Assembly (NCBI GenBank): GCA_963751835.1
Contig: CAVVWD010000022.1
Location: forward strand, 234,942-298,941
Direction: 5' to 3'
Length of the DNA stretch: 64,000 nt
DNA from: JACVRW01 sp963751835
Lineage (GTDB): Bacteria > Actinomycetota > Thermoleophilia > Solirubrobacterales > Thermoleophilaceae
The notes under the pieces are model-generated. The model was given only the letters and a program-made list of their open reading frames with translations, had not been told where the DNA came from and made no database searches. How positions within the stretch are numbered: the first letter of the stretch is position 1; the number at the start of each line of letters is the position of its first letter. Of this stretch, positions 9,273-17,593 are shown piece after piece. Position numbers and translations under genes: made by a program.

Positions 9273-9964
9273 CCATCGTCAAGGTCGGCGGGGGGCTCGC
9301 GCGCGAGGCGGGCGACGGCGCGCTCCGGACCCTGTGCCGCACGATCGGCGAGGTTGGTGCCCGCCACCCGCTGCTCGTCGTGCCGGGCGGCGCGGCGTTC
9401 GCGGACACCGTCCGCGAGCACGACAGCCGCTTCGCCCTGCGGCCGGCGACGGCCCACCGGATGGCGATCCTCGCGATGGACCAGTTCGGCTGGCTGCTCT
9501 CCGACCTGATCCCAGGTGCGGTTCGGTGCGCGGAGCTCGCGTCCGCCCGCGCCGCCGCCGCCCGCAGGGAGACGCCGGTCCTCCTGCCGGCGGCACTGCT
9601 CGCAGGGGACCCGCTGCCCGCCTCATGGGCGGTCACCTCCGACTCGATCGCCGCCTGGGTGGCCGGCGCCGGGCCCGCCGCGCGCCTCGTGCTCGTCAAG
9701 CCGGTCGAAGGCCTGTACCGCGACTGGCCGCCGGATGGCGACCCGCTCGCTCGCGTCAGCGTGGACGAGCTCGCCGAGTTGCGCGCGACGGGACGAGCCG
9801 CGGGAGTCGATGAGCAGCTGCCGGAGGCACTGCGCGCGGCCGGTGTCGAGGCGTGGGTGATCGATGGCCGCCAGCCGGCCCGGCTCGTGACGCTGCTCGA
9901 GCACGGCGGCACCGAGGGGACGCTCGTTACGTCGGCATCATCCACCGGATGTCCGTTGCTGTAA
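9266..9964 (+). CDS. mfnE: MfnE-like aminomethylfuran phosphate kinase
   Basis: A 232-residue amino-acid-kinase-fold protein: IVKVGGGLAR at the N-terminus, LLVVPGGAAFADTVRE, and LVLVKPVEGLYRDWP near residue 145 where the family binds nucleotide. MfnE phosphorylates aminomethylfuran phosphate to the diphosphate used by MfnF. GTG start at 9266 inside the end of mfnF; the end overlaps a proline-dehydrogenase-like gene by 16 nt. Assignment rests on fold plus the mfnF/mfnB context; other small-molecule kinases share the fold. Confidence 0.82.
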   Translation: MLTIVKVGGGLAREAGDGALRTLCRTIGEVGARHPLLVVPGGAAFADTVREHDSRFALRPATAHRMAILAMDQFGWLLSDLIPGAVRCAELASARAAAARRETPVLLPAALLAGDPLPASWAVTSDSIAAWVAGAGPAARLVLVKPVEGLYRDWPPDGDPLARVSVDELAELRATGRAAGVDEQLPEALRAAGVEAWVIDGRQPARLVTLLEHGGTEGTLVTSASSTGCPLL

Positions 9965-10830
9965 CCGCTCGGCGCGTCCTGCTCGCGCTCGCGACGAGCG
10001 CGGGATGGGAGCGCGCGGTGCGCACCGTCCCCGGCGGGGAGCGGGGCGCCTACAGGCTGGCCCGGCACTACGTCGCCGGGACGCGGCCGCAGGATGCGCT
10101 TGCCTGCGCCCAGCGCCTCGCTGCAGCGGGTCTCGCGAGCTCGATCGACTACTTCGGCGAGAACATCTCCGATCCCATCGAGGCGGACCGTGTTACCGAC
10201 CACTACGTCGCCCTCGCGCAAACGCTCGAGCGAGCCCCGGAGAACACGTTCCTGTCCATCGATCTCTCGCACATCGGCCTCGACCAGCCCGGGGAGGCCG
10301 TGCAGCGGCGTCTCGAGCGGATCGCCACCGCGCTTACAGCGGGCCGACGCATCCAAGTGGGCGCAGAGCAGGAGCGCCGCGCCGACCGCATCTTGGCGGC
10401 GGTCTCAGCCGTGGCCCGCAAGGGCGGGGCGGTGTCGGCAACGATTCAGGCGAACCTCAAGCGAAGCCGGTCGGATGCCCAGGCGCTTGCGGAAGCCGGG
10501 GTGCCGATCCGACTCGTCAAGGGCGCCTACGCGGAGGACCCGCAGGTCGCGCGGCCCTGGGGTGAACCGACCGACCTGGCCTTCGTCGAGCTCGCCCACG
10601 ACCTGCACGCAAACGGCGCAGAGGTCGCCATCGCCACCCACGACGCCATCCTGCGGGAGACGCTCTTGCGTGCCCTGCCGGGTATCGGCGTCGAAATGCT
10701 GCTCGGCGTGCGCAGCGCGGACGCGAGGGTCGTCGCCGGCCGCGGATTGCCCGTCAGGATCTACGTGCCCTACGGGGACGGCTGGTTCCGCTACGCGATG
10801 CGCCGCTGGGCCGAGTCAGTGGGCCGATAG
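9949..10830 (+). CDS. Proline dehydrogenase family flavoprotein
   Basis: A 293-residue TIM-barrel FAD protein of the PRODH/PutA family. It shows SSIDYFGENISDP near residue 50, FLSIDLSHIGLD, RLVKGAYAEDP (FAD/substrate Lys region) and the signature LLGVRSADA...VRIYVPYGDGWFRYAMRR. Proline dehydrogenases make pyrroline-5-carboxylate from proline. No P5C dehydrogenase is nearby, and the gene is wedged into the cofactor block overlapping mfnE, so a different substrate is possible (inference). Confidence 0.85.
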   Translation: MSVAVTARRVLLALATSAGWERAVRTVPGGERGAYRLARHYVAGTRPQDALACAQRLAAAGLASSIDYFGENISDPIEADRVTDHYVALAQTLERAPENTFLSIDLSHIGLDQPGEAVQRRLERIATALTAGRRIQVGAEQERRADRILAAVSAVARKGGAVSATIQANLKRSRSDAQALAEAGVPIRLVKGAYAEDPQVARPWGEPTDLAFVELAHDLHANGAEVAIATHDAILRETLLRALPGIGVEMLLGVRSADARVVAGRGLPVRIYVPYGDGWFRYAMRRWAESVGR

Positions 10831-10839
10831 GTTCCATCG

Positions 10840-11148
10840 ATGGCCTACACCAGGGAGCAAATCCGGGAAGCCGTGGAGCGGGCGGGGGACGAGCACTGGC
10901 AGGCGCTGATTCGACATCACGAGGATGCCTATCCGGCGAGCCCTCCCACGCCGGGCGATGTCTGCCGAGCTGAGGCCGAGCGGCTCAACCAGCTCGACCT
11001 GAGCGCCGCCGCGGACCTCACGCTCGTCGAGACCCGCGTCGAACGCACCGATGGAACCGTCCGCATCATTCACGTCTTCGAGTACGGGCCTCACAAGGCT
11101 CGCCTGCTGACGGAGCCTTTCGAGGGGTACGCAGGCGAGGAAGAGTGA
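10840..11148 (+). CDS. Conserved-looking hypothetical protein
   Basis: A 102-residue soluble acidic protein starting 9 nt after the PRODH-like gene, so probably co-transcribed. It has two helical N-terminal thirds (REQIREAVERAGDEHW, EAERLNQLDLS) and an ADLTLVETRVERTDGTVRIIHVFEY beta-like segment. I recognise no family. It ends 6 nt before the convergent mfnB. Confidence 0.65.
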   Translation: MAYTREQIREAVERAGDEHWQALIRHHEDAYPASPPTPGDVCRAEAERLNQLDLSAAADLTLVETRVERTDGTVRIIHVFEYGPHKARLLTEPFEGYAGEEE

Positions 11149-11154
11149 AGAGGC

Positions 11155-11859
11155 TCAGCCTCGGCACTCCGCTCGCAGCCGCCCGATTCGCTCGGCGTCC
11201 AGCGGCGCCGTGCGCCGGCCGTCGCGGCAGGCCGCCGAGCGCACGCCGGCAATGTCGGCGCCCGTCGACCGGACCACACTCAGATCCTCGGCGCGCAGGG
11301 CTCCGGCGAGCGCCATCTCGAGGCCCGCGGCGTGCCCCTCCTCCACCAGCGCGGCGAGTGCATCCGGGGTGAGCCATTCGAACAGCCCACGGCCGTCCTT
11401 GAGCGCGGTGTCGAGCAGGCAGCCCTCGACGCCTGCGCGGCGCGCGGCCGCGACGAGGGCGCCGGGCGGCAGAGGCCCACCGGGCACGCGCTCGGAGTCG
11501 GCGTAGGCGGCGGCGATCACAGTCGCGCCGCCGTCGACGGCGTCGCGCACCGCGCTGAGGACCGCCACGGCTCCGTCCGTGGTGGCGGTCCCCCACAGCC
11601 CGACCTTCACATACGCGGCGCCGGAGCGAGCGGCGCCCAGCGCCGCGAGCGCGGCGGTGCCGGGCAGGTTGGGCAGGTCGCCGATGGCGGCACTCACCGG
11701 AAGCTCGGGTGGCACGGCCTCCCGGACCCGCTCGATCACGCTCGGGCACGGGGCGCCCAGGGAGCCCTCGGCCGGGTTCTTGACGTCGACGATGTCGACA
11801 CCCCCCTTGACGGCCACTCGCGCTTCGTGGGCGTCGGTGACGCTCACGAGTAGCCTCAT
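11155..11859 (-). CDS. mfnB: (5-formylfuran-3-yl)methyl phosphate synthase
   Basis: MfnB makes the furan precursor of methanofuran from two glyceraldehyde-3-phosphates. The 234-residue TIM barrel starts MRLLVSVTDAHEARVAVKGG, with the family block GGVDIVDVKNPAEGSLGA at about 19-36 (active Lys in DVKNP), KVGLWG and LLDTALKDGRGLF. Last gene of the minus-strand cofactor operon that runs back to the CitG-like gene at 16372; its start overlaps mptG by 4 nt. Confidence 0.93.
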   Translation of the reverse strand: MRLLVSVTDAHEARVAVKGGVDIVDVKNPAEGSLGAPCPSVIERVREAVPPELPVSAAIGDLPNLPGTAALAALGAARSGAAYVKVGLWGTATTDGAVAVLSAVRDAVDGGATVIAAAYADSERVPGGPLPPGALVAAARRAGVEGCLLDTALKDGRGLFEWLTPDALAALVEEGHAAGLEMALAGALRAEDLSVVRSTGADIAGVRSAACRDGRRTAPLDAERIGRLRAECRG

Positions 11860-12797
11860 CCGGCCTCCACGCGCGCGCCGTGGTTGTCGAAGCGCACAAG
11901 CTCAACGCGCCCGCCGCCGGCCAGCTCGGCCTCCATGCGGCGCGCAAGCTCGCGCCCCGCCTCCTCGCCTCGGACGACCCCGTAGACGGCCGGTCCCCAC
12001 GAGCTCTGTCCCGCGCCGGCGGCCCCATGGCGGAGCAGCGCCTCGACCGAGGCTTCGGCGCGCGGATGGAAGACGCCGCCCTGGACCGAGGCGAACGACT
12101 CGCCGACGAGCCGCTGGATACGCGTGAGCGCGGCGCCGAACTCGGTCAGATCGCGTTCGGCAAGAGCCGGGAGCAGCGAGGTCAGCACGAGCTGCGCGAT
12201 GAGCGCCGCGCGGCCGGCGTCAGGGCGCAGCCGCGCGAACGCCTCCACCTCCGCCCGCCCTGAGAGTCCCGGCTCGGCGTCGGGGATCGCCAGCACGCAG
12301 CGCCACTCGTCGGGCATCGCGTGGCGGGCCAGCAGCGGGGCCGCTTGCTCGACGCCGGGACGCACTCCGCCCTCCACCACCAGTCCGCCGAGGACGAACG
12401 TCCACAGGCCCACCGCCGACCGCGCGCCGCGTCCGCCGGCCCGCGCGAGCGCCCGCGGCTCGGGCGTCTGCCCGGCCAGCGCGGATAGGGCGGCAGTGAC
12501 GGCGAGCGCGAGCTTGGTGCCCGAGCCGAGGCCCACATGCGCCGGGATCGCCTCGAGCATGCGGACCCGTGCGCCGCCTGTGAGCCCGAGTTCCTTCCGG
12601 CAGCGGCGAGCGACCGCGAGCGCGCGCTCGGCATCCGGGCCCTCGGCGGTGACGTCGTCGCTCGGGCTCACCTCAACCACCGCCGCGGGGCGGCTGAGCG
12701 CCACGCCCAGCCCACCGAACCGGCGCGCGCCGTCCCCGGCGACGTCCAGCATGCCCATGTGCAGGCGCGCCGGCGCCTCGACGCGCACCGACGTCAT
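11856..12797 (-). CDS. mptG: Beta-ribofuranosylaminobenzene 5'-phosphate synthase
   Basis: MptG couples p-hydroxybenzoate or p-aminobenzoate with PRPP to form beta-RFA-P, the committed step of H4MPT synthesis. The 313-residue GHMP-fold protein has VEAPARLHMGMLDVAG at the N-terminus, the GHMP loop GLGSGTK at 89-95, and the C-terminal GAGQSSWGPAVYGVV. mptG is a good marker for H4MPT producers. It overlaps both neighbours by 4 nt (ATGA), as do most genes of this operon. Confidence 0.95.
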   Translation of the reverse strand: MTSVRVEAPARLHMGMLDVAGDGARRFGGLGVALSRPAAVVEVSPSDDVTAEGPDAERALAVARRCRKELGLTGGARVRMLEAIPAHVGLGSGTKLALAVTAALSALAGQTPEPRALARAGGRGARSAVGLWTFVLGGLVVEGGVRPGVEQAAPLLARHAMPDEWRCVLAIPDAEPGLSGRAEVEAFARLRPDAGRAALIAQLVLTSLLPALAERDLTEFGAALTRIQRLVGESFASVQGGVFHPRAEASVEALLRHGAAGAGQSSWGPAVYGVVRGEEAGRELARRMEAELAGGGRVELVRFDNHGARVEAG

Positions 12798-13375
12798 CCG
12801 CTGCCCACCGCGGCGCTCACGTGCCGCCGCACGAGCTCCATCGCCTCGCGCTCCCGCGGCCCAGCCGTCTTGTCGACCAGCACCTGGAGGCGCTCCAGCT
12901 CCGCGCGGATCTCCTCTGCCGGCAGCCAGCGCACGCGCGAGGCGATGATCGATGCCTCGAGCACCGCGAGACAGGCGCGGTTGAAGCCGACGAACTCGCG
13001 CGCGACCCCATGTCCCACGACGCGCGTAGTGACCCTGGCGCGCGGCCCACTCGCGTCGATGGCCTCGACGGCCACCTCACGCCACGAGCAGGCGTCCGCC
13101 AGCACGGCTCCGTCGATCGTCTCCGTGGGGCGCGTGGGCGGCTGCGGGTCCCCGAGCGCGGCCTGCGTGAACAGCAGGATGTCGTCGGTGAGGTTGACCA
13201 CGGCCGCGCCCGTCCTCCGCAGGTTGCGCAGCGTTCGCGTCGAGCGGTACGGCTTGATAACGATGATCTCGGCTCCCCATTCCACGCCCATCGCGGCGCA
13301 GTTGACCGTTCCGTCCGGGTTGATGGTGGTGGTGACCGTCTCGACGATCGGGACCCCGGGCGGCCGCTCGCTCAT
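12794..13375 (-). CDS. DUF447 family protein
   Basis: A 193-residue protein of the DUF447/COG2457 family, found in methanogens and H4MPT methylotrophs and not characterised to my knowledge. Visible family features are IVETVTTTINPDGTVN at residues 10-25, CAAMGVEWG, KPYRSTRTLRNLRRTGAAVVN and TDDILLFTQAALG. It resembles flavin-binding split-barrel proteins. The ATG at 13375 overlaps the mch stop; the stop overlaps the mptG start. A role in H4MPT synthesis or reduction is inference. Confidence 0.85.
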   Translation of the reverse strand: MSERPPGVPIVETVTTTINPDGTVNCAAMGVEWGAEIIVIKPYRSTRTLRNLRRTGAAVVNLTDDILLFTQAALGDPQPPTRPTETIDGAVLADACSWREVAVEAIDASGPRARVTTRVVGHGVAREFVGFNRACLAVLEASIIASRVRWLPAEEIRAELERLQVLVDKTAGPREREAMELVRRHVSAAVGSG

Positions 13376-14322
13376 CCCCGGAAGGACCGCTCGAGGACGT
13401 CGATGTCCACGCCCCCGGCGTGAAAGCTGCGCCCGCTCGATACGTTCGTGAGGCGCACCTCGGCCGGACTGAATAGCAGCGGGTCGATCTTGTAGAAGTC
13501 CCAGTCGGCGGCCTCCAGCACCCTGCCGAACGGCTCGCCGTAGTCGCTCGAGGCCGAGGCCGGCAGGCGCCGCGCGATCGCCTCGAGCTCCTCGTCGGGT
13601 GCGTCGACGGTGAGCTCGACCTGGCCGCCGTAGAGGACGGCGTCGTTCGTGCGACCGATCGCCTCCGGGTCGGTCTTCGCGACCGGCGGCAGCGGGCAGC
13701 TCCCGAAGCCGCTCACCACGCGACCGACGTCGAACTCGAGCTCGTGCAGCTTGTGCAGAGCGGTCTCGACCACGCGCGCGGCGATCTGCACGCTGCCGGC
13801 CAGGCTCGCGGTCGGCGCGAACAGCAGCGTCAGATCCGCGGCGCTCACGCCGGCTCGCTCCGCCACGTAGTCGGCGACCGGCTCCGGCGGCGGATCGCGC
13901 GTCTCCAGGCACAGCACCGCGGTCCGCGCGCTCTCGTCGACCTCGAGGTCGTCGTAGAGGTCCTCGGCCCGGATCAGGGCGCGGCCCGGCCCGCTTGCCA
14001 TCGCGAAGTAGCCGTCGCGGTCAAGGCGCCAGCCCGCGTACTGGGACGCCAGACAGGCCAACGCCGGCCGATCGGTGACCACCGTGAGCCCGGGGAGCCA
14101 GCGGCCCTCGAGTACGAGCGGGGCAAACGACGCCGAGCCCAGGCCCGCCATGCAGATCTCCGCAAAGCGGCGTCCCGCCTCCAGGCCGCCGCGAACCGCG
14201 CTGCCGCAGTCGATCAGCCGCGTGCCGCGCGGCAGCGTCGTCACGTTCACGCGCAGGACATCAGCCTCGGAGGCGAGGCGGTCGGCGAGTTCCTGGGCCC
14301 GATCGTTGAGCGACGGCGTCAC
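13372..14322 (-). CDS. mch: Methenyl-H4MPT cyclohydrolase
   Basis: Mch hydrolyses methenyl-H4MPT to formyl-H4MPT, linking MtdB to the Fhc complex. The intact 316-residue protein shows DCGSAVRGGLEAGRRFAEICMAG (family GG-EAG block) near residue 38, LACLASQYAGW, FGSCPLPPVAKTDPEAIGRTNDA near 205 and SSDYGEPFG. The overlap with DUF447 and the ATP-grasp gene indicates a tight operon. Confidence 0.95.
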   Translation of the reverse strand: MTPSLNDRAQELADRLASEADVLRVNVTTLPRGTRLIDCGSAVRGGLEAGRRFAEICMAGLGSASFAPLVLEGRWLPGLTVVTDRPALACLASQYAGWRLDRDGYFAMASGPGRALIRAEDLYDDLEVDESARTAVLCLETRDPPPEPVADYVAERAGVSAADLTLLFAPTASLAGSVQIAARVVETALHKLHELEFDVGRVVSGFGSCPLPPVAKTDPEAIGRTNDAVLYGGQVELTVDAPDEELEAIARRLPASASSDYGEPFGRVLEAADWDFYKIDPLLFSPAEVRLTNVSSGRSFHAGGVDIDVLERSFRG

Positions 14323-15434
14323 GATGCGGGCGTGAGCATAGGCTCACGAAGCTCGGCACCGAGCGTGGCGGCGCGCGCCTCTAGATCGGCAAGAACGGCA
14401 TCCGGGGACTCCTGCACCGAGACGAGCGTGCAGACCGGGTGACGGGCGGCGATCCGCTCGCGCGGGTGAGGCACATCGCGGATGCCGCGGGCGGGCCAGT
14501 CGCGGGTGTCCCCGACGCACACGTCCTGGGTAGCGAAGAGAATCGCCTTGCCGGCCGCCCGGCGCGGTGCCGGAGCGGGAGCGATGGACGGCAGCCGCCC
14601 GGCGCAACCCTCCAGGTGGGTGGCGAAGACGCCCACCTCGTGCGCCGCCTCGACGCATTCGAGCGATCCCGTCGGACGCGGGTTGACCTCGACTACCCAG
14701 GCACGCTCGCCGTCCCACACGAGGTCCACCCCGAACAGTCCGGACAGTCCGAACTCGAGCGCCAGATGCGCGCAGATTCTTCGCGCGGCGGCTGCCAGCG
14801 CGAATTGCTCCGCCTTCTCGAGCCGCGGCGGCACGAGGTTGCCGCACCACGCGTATCCGCGCGCGCCGAGCCCGCGGTGCCCAATCAGCTGTTCGCTCAC
14901 GCCGAGCAAGGCGGCCGAGCGCCCGTCGGCGACGGCCGCCGCAGAGCACGCGAGCCCCGGGATGCGCTCCTGGACCACGACCTCCCCGTCCAGCGCGCCG
15001 CCACGCCACTCGCGAACGCCGCGTCCGCCGCCGCCGCGCACCGGCTTGCGCAGCCAGCGGCGCGAGCGCTCAGCCTGCCTTGGTGCGTCGCGGGCACCGA
15101 ACGTCGATGGGTAGGCGAGGCCGGCCGCGCGCAGGGACTCGCCGAGCGAGGCGGGGTCCCGTACGCGCCCGAGCGCCTCGGGCGGGACCCCGAGCAGTCT
15201 CCTGCCGGCTGCCACCCGGGCGACGAGCTCCGGCCGGTTCTCGAGTCCCGCGCCGTAGATCACGCTGGGCGCCCGGATCCCGTCCGCCGCGTCCACCAGC
15301 GCCGCCATTCCGCCTCGGCCGCCGAGATCGCGCAGCACGGACACGCTCGGGCAAAGCCGCTGCAGGTCGAGGTCCCCGAAGCGGTCGAGCGCCACGACGT
15401 CGTGCCCGGCTCTCACGCCGAGTTCGGCGAGCAT
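14319..15434 (-). CDS. ATP-grasp ligase, COG2232/MfnD-like
   Basis: An ATP-grasp carboligase with the ATP-binding RRWLRKPVRGGGGRG near residue 125 and the metal site FGVDLVWDGERAWVVEVNPRP. In methanofuran synthesis MfnD, an ATP-grasp enzyme, joins tyramine to glutamate; this gene is the best local candidate (inference). The annotated ATG (15434) is internal to a likely beta strand: the frame upstream reads SEPILLVSVSAR without a canonical start and begins at a CTG (15473-15471) that overlaps the preceding TGA, mirroring the 4-nt overlaps of the other genes. A CTG start or extended N-terminus is therefore likely. Confidence 0.8.
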   Translation of the reverse strand: MLAELGVRAGHDVVALDRFGDLDLQRLCPSVSVLRDLGGRGGMAALVDAADGIRAPSVIYGAGLENRPELVARVAAGRRLLGVPPEALGRVRDPASLGESLRAAGLAYPSTFGARDAPRQAERSRRWLRKPVRGGGGRGVREWRGGALDGEVVVQERIPGLACSAAAVADGRSAALLGVSEQLIGHRGLGARGYAWCGNLVPPRLEKAEQFALAAAARRICAHLALEFGLSGLFGVDLVWDGERAWVVEVNPRPTGSLECVEAAHEVGVFATHLEGCAGRLPSIAPAPAPRRAAGKAILFATQDVCVGDTRDWPARGIRDVPHPRERIAARHPVCTLVSVQESPDAVLADLEARAATLGAELREPMLTPAS

Positions 15435-15469
15435 GCGCGCGCTGACGGAGACCAGCAGGATCGGCTCGC

Positions 15470-16372
15470 TCAGAGCACGCCCTCCAGCAGCGCCACGAAG
15501 ATGACGGCGGTCGCGAGATCGGCCGTGGTCCCCGGGTTGACCGCGTTGCCGTCCCGCCGCAGCGAGGCGTCGAATTCGCCCAGTGCGGTCCGGCCTCCGG
15601 CATTGCGCACGCCGCCCGCGGCGAGCACCTGACTCGCGCCCGCGGCGACTCGACCGGCCGCGTCGGCCCCGCGCTTGCGGGCGATCAGCGTGTCCGGGAC
15701 GGCGGCGAGGATGCGCAGCGCGAGCTCGACGATGGCGTCGCGCGGGCGCAGCCCGTCGCCCAGCGCAGCAGCGAGCGCGGGCAGCCCGAGCTCGAACGTC
15801 ACCGCATAGTCGGTCACGTACTCGCTCGCGACCGCGTCGCGCTGCGCGGCCGCCGCCATCGCCTCACGCAGGGTCACGCGGGGCTCGCCGCGCACGTCGT
15901 GCTCGACCGGCTCGTCAAGGCCGCCGGCGCCCGCCAGACGGATCGCCGCGTATGCGTTGCGCGCGTCGTCGACGGTGAGCGCGCGCAGCAGGTCGGCGAG
16001 GCGCTCGCGGAGCGGTCCACCGCTCAGCGCCGCCTGTGCGAGCGGCGCGAGCAACAGGGCGATGCCGAGATTGGTGTTGGCGCCGGCGGCGCCGCGCGAG
16101 GCGCGCACGGCGGCCAGCACCGTCTCGCCGACCCCGCGCTCGCCAGCGAGGCCGAGCTCGGGGCCGAGCGCGATCCCAGTGCGCAGCATGTCCTCGTACG
16201 AGGTGTCGTCGAAGTCATGGCTCGGCGTGATGTTGCCGGGCTTCTCGGCACTCGCCTCGAGCACGCAGGCGAACTGCGCGGCGCCGGCGACCGCATCGGG
16301 ACCGAGGCGGGGGACGCCGGTAGTCGAGGTCGGGTTCCGGCGCGACACCTGCTTGACCGGCATTCGCCGCAT
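15470..16372 (-). CDS. CitG/MdcB-like triphosphoribosyl transferase homolog
   Basis: A 300-residue helical protein of the triphosphoribosyl-dephospho-CoA synthase family: ACVLEASAEKPGNITPSHDFDD near residue 32, RGAAGANTNLGIALLLAPLA near 90, and the C-terminal GNAVNPGTTADLATAVIFV. There is no citrate or malonate lyase nearby. Members of this family recur in methylotroph H4MPT clusters, where their reaction is unknown; a ribosyl-phosphate transfer in cofactor synthesis is plausible (inference). First gene of the minus-strand operon, divergent from an SDR. Alternative start at 16363. Confidence 0.82.
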   Translation of the reverse strand: MRRMPVKQVSRRNPTSTTGVPRLGPDAVAGAAQFACVLEASAEKPGNITPSHDFDDTSYEDMLRTGIALGPELGLAGERGVGETVLAAVRASRGAAGANTNLGIALLLAPLAQAALSGGPLRERLADLLRALTVDDARNAYAAIRLAGAGGLDEPVEHDVRGEPRVTLREAMAAAAQRDAVASEYVTDYAVTFELGLPALAAALGDGLRPRDAIVELALRILAAVPDTLIARKRGADAAGRVAAGASQVLAAGGVRNAGGRTALGEFDASLRRDGNAVNPGTTADLATAVIFVALLEGVL

Positions 16373-16391
16373 CGTATAGTCGGGCCGGCTC

Positions 16392-17174
16392 ATGACCCAG
16401 GTGGCCCAGACCGGCGGGAGCCGGCTCGACGGGGTGCGGGCCGTGGTCACGGGCGCGAGCAGCGGCATCGGCGCCGCCATCGCCGAGGCATTCGGCGGCG
16501 CGGGCGCGACCGTGCTCGTGACCCACCGCGACAGCGCGGAGGGAGCGTCGGCGATCGCCGAGCGGATCGCCCAGGTCGGTGGCCACGCGGAAGTCGCCCA
16601 GGCGGACCTGGGGACCCGGGCCGGCTGTGAGGCGCTGGTCGTCCAGGCGCAGGAACGGCTCGGCGGACTCGACGTGTGGGTCAACAACGCCGGTGCCGAC
16701 GTACTCACCGGTGAGGCGGCCGAGTGGGACTGGGAGCGCAAGCTCGACATCCTGCTGGCCGTCGACCTCAAGGGGACCGTCGCGTCCTCCTACGCCGCCG
16801 GCGCGGTCATGCGTGAACAGCCCGGCGGTGGGACGATCCTGAACATGAGCTGGGACCACGTGACCGCGGGAATGGCGGGCGAGAACCCCGAGCTCTTCAG
16901 CGCCGTCAAGGGCGGCGTGCTCTCCTTCAGCAAGAGCCTGGCGCGCGGCCTCGCTCCCCGGGTCCGTGTCAACGTGCTCTGCCCGGGGTGGATCGAGACC
17001 GAGTTCGCGCGGGAAGCTGACCGCGACTTCCACCGCTCGGTGGCGGAGTCCACGCCGCTCAAACGCTGGGGCCGGCCGGACGACGTCGCCGCGGCCGCGC
17101 TCTGGCTCGCGTCGCCCGAGGCGGCGTTTGTCACGGGTCAGGCCATCAACATCAACGGCGGCGTTGTGATGTAG
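16392..17174 (+). CDS. SDR oxidoreductase with altered active site
   Basis: A 260-residue short-chain dehydrogenase with the cofactor loop TGASSGIGAA near residue 25, NNAGAD, a catalytic-Ser-like NMSW and VNVLCPGWIETEF. At the usual Tyr-x3-Lys position it reads LFSAVKGG, so Tyr is replaced by Phe while Lys remains. The usual proton donor is therefore missing and activity may be changed. It is followed by a pterin dehydratase and a DHPS-like gene, so a pterin-reduction role is possible (inference). Confidence 0.85.
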   Translation: MTQVAQTGGSRLDGVRAVVTGASSGIGAAIAEAFGGAGATVLVTHRDSAEGASAIAERIAQVGGHAEVAQADLGTRAGCEALVVQAQERLGGLDVWVNNAGADVLTGEAAEWDWERKLDILLAVDLKGTVASSYAAGAVMREQPGGGTILNMSWDHVTAGMAGENPELFSAVKGGVLSFSKSLARGLAPRVRVNVLCPGWIETEFAREADRDFHRSVAESTPLKRWGRPDDVAAAALWLASPEAAFVTGQAININGGVVM

Positions 17175-17197
17175 TGCCCTCGAAGGAGGCGATCGCA

Positions 17198-17566
17198 GTG
17201 GAGACGCAGGCAAAGCTCAAGCCGTACACCGACGAAGAGGTCGAGGCCAAGATCCAGGAGAACGGCCTCGACGGCTGGTACCTCGACGGCGGGTGGCTGC
17301 GGCGCAAGTACAACACCGACGGCTGGCCGTCGACGCTCATGCTCGTCAACACCATCGGCTACCTCTCCGAGGCGGCCTACCATCACCCCGACCTGGCGGT
17401 GACCTGGGGGAAGCTGTGGGTAAAGCTGCAGACGCACTCGAGCGGCGGCATCACCGACAAGGACTTCGCGCTGGCGCGCCAGATCGAGGACCACGTGTTG
17501 TGGCGGCCAGAGCCGGACGGCGCGCTGGAGGGGACGCCGAACAAGTTCGTCTTTAGCAAGGGCTAG
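17198..17566 (+). CDS. Pterin-4a-carbinolamine dehydratase-like
   Basis: A 122-residue PCD/DCoH-fold protein: LDGWYLDGGWLRRKYNT, the catalytic-type AAYHHPDLAVTWGKL near residue 68 with paired His, and LQTHSSGGITDKDFALARQIE. The GTG at 17198 is preferred because a perfect AAGGAGG lies 8 nt upstream; the same frame is open to 17174. PCD-like proteins occur in H4MPT gene clusters and probably act in pterin synthesis or recycling. Confidence 0.85.
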   Translation: METQAKLKPYTDEEVEAKIQENGLDGWYLDGGWLRRKYNTDGWPSTLMLVNTIGYLSEAAYHHPDLAVTWGKLWVKLQTHSSGGITDKDFALARQIEDHVLWRPEPDGALEGTPNKFVFSKG

Positions 17567-17593
17567 ACAACCCCGCCGCATCCGGACTCGCCC

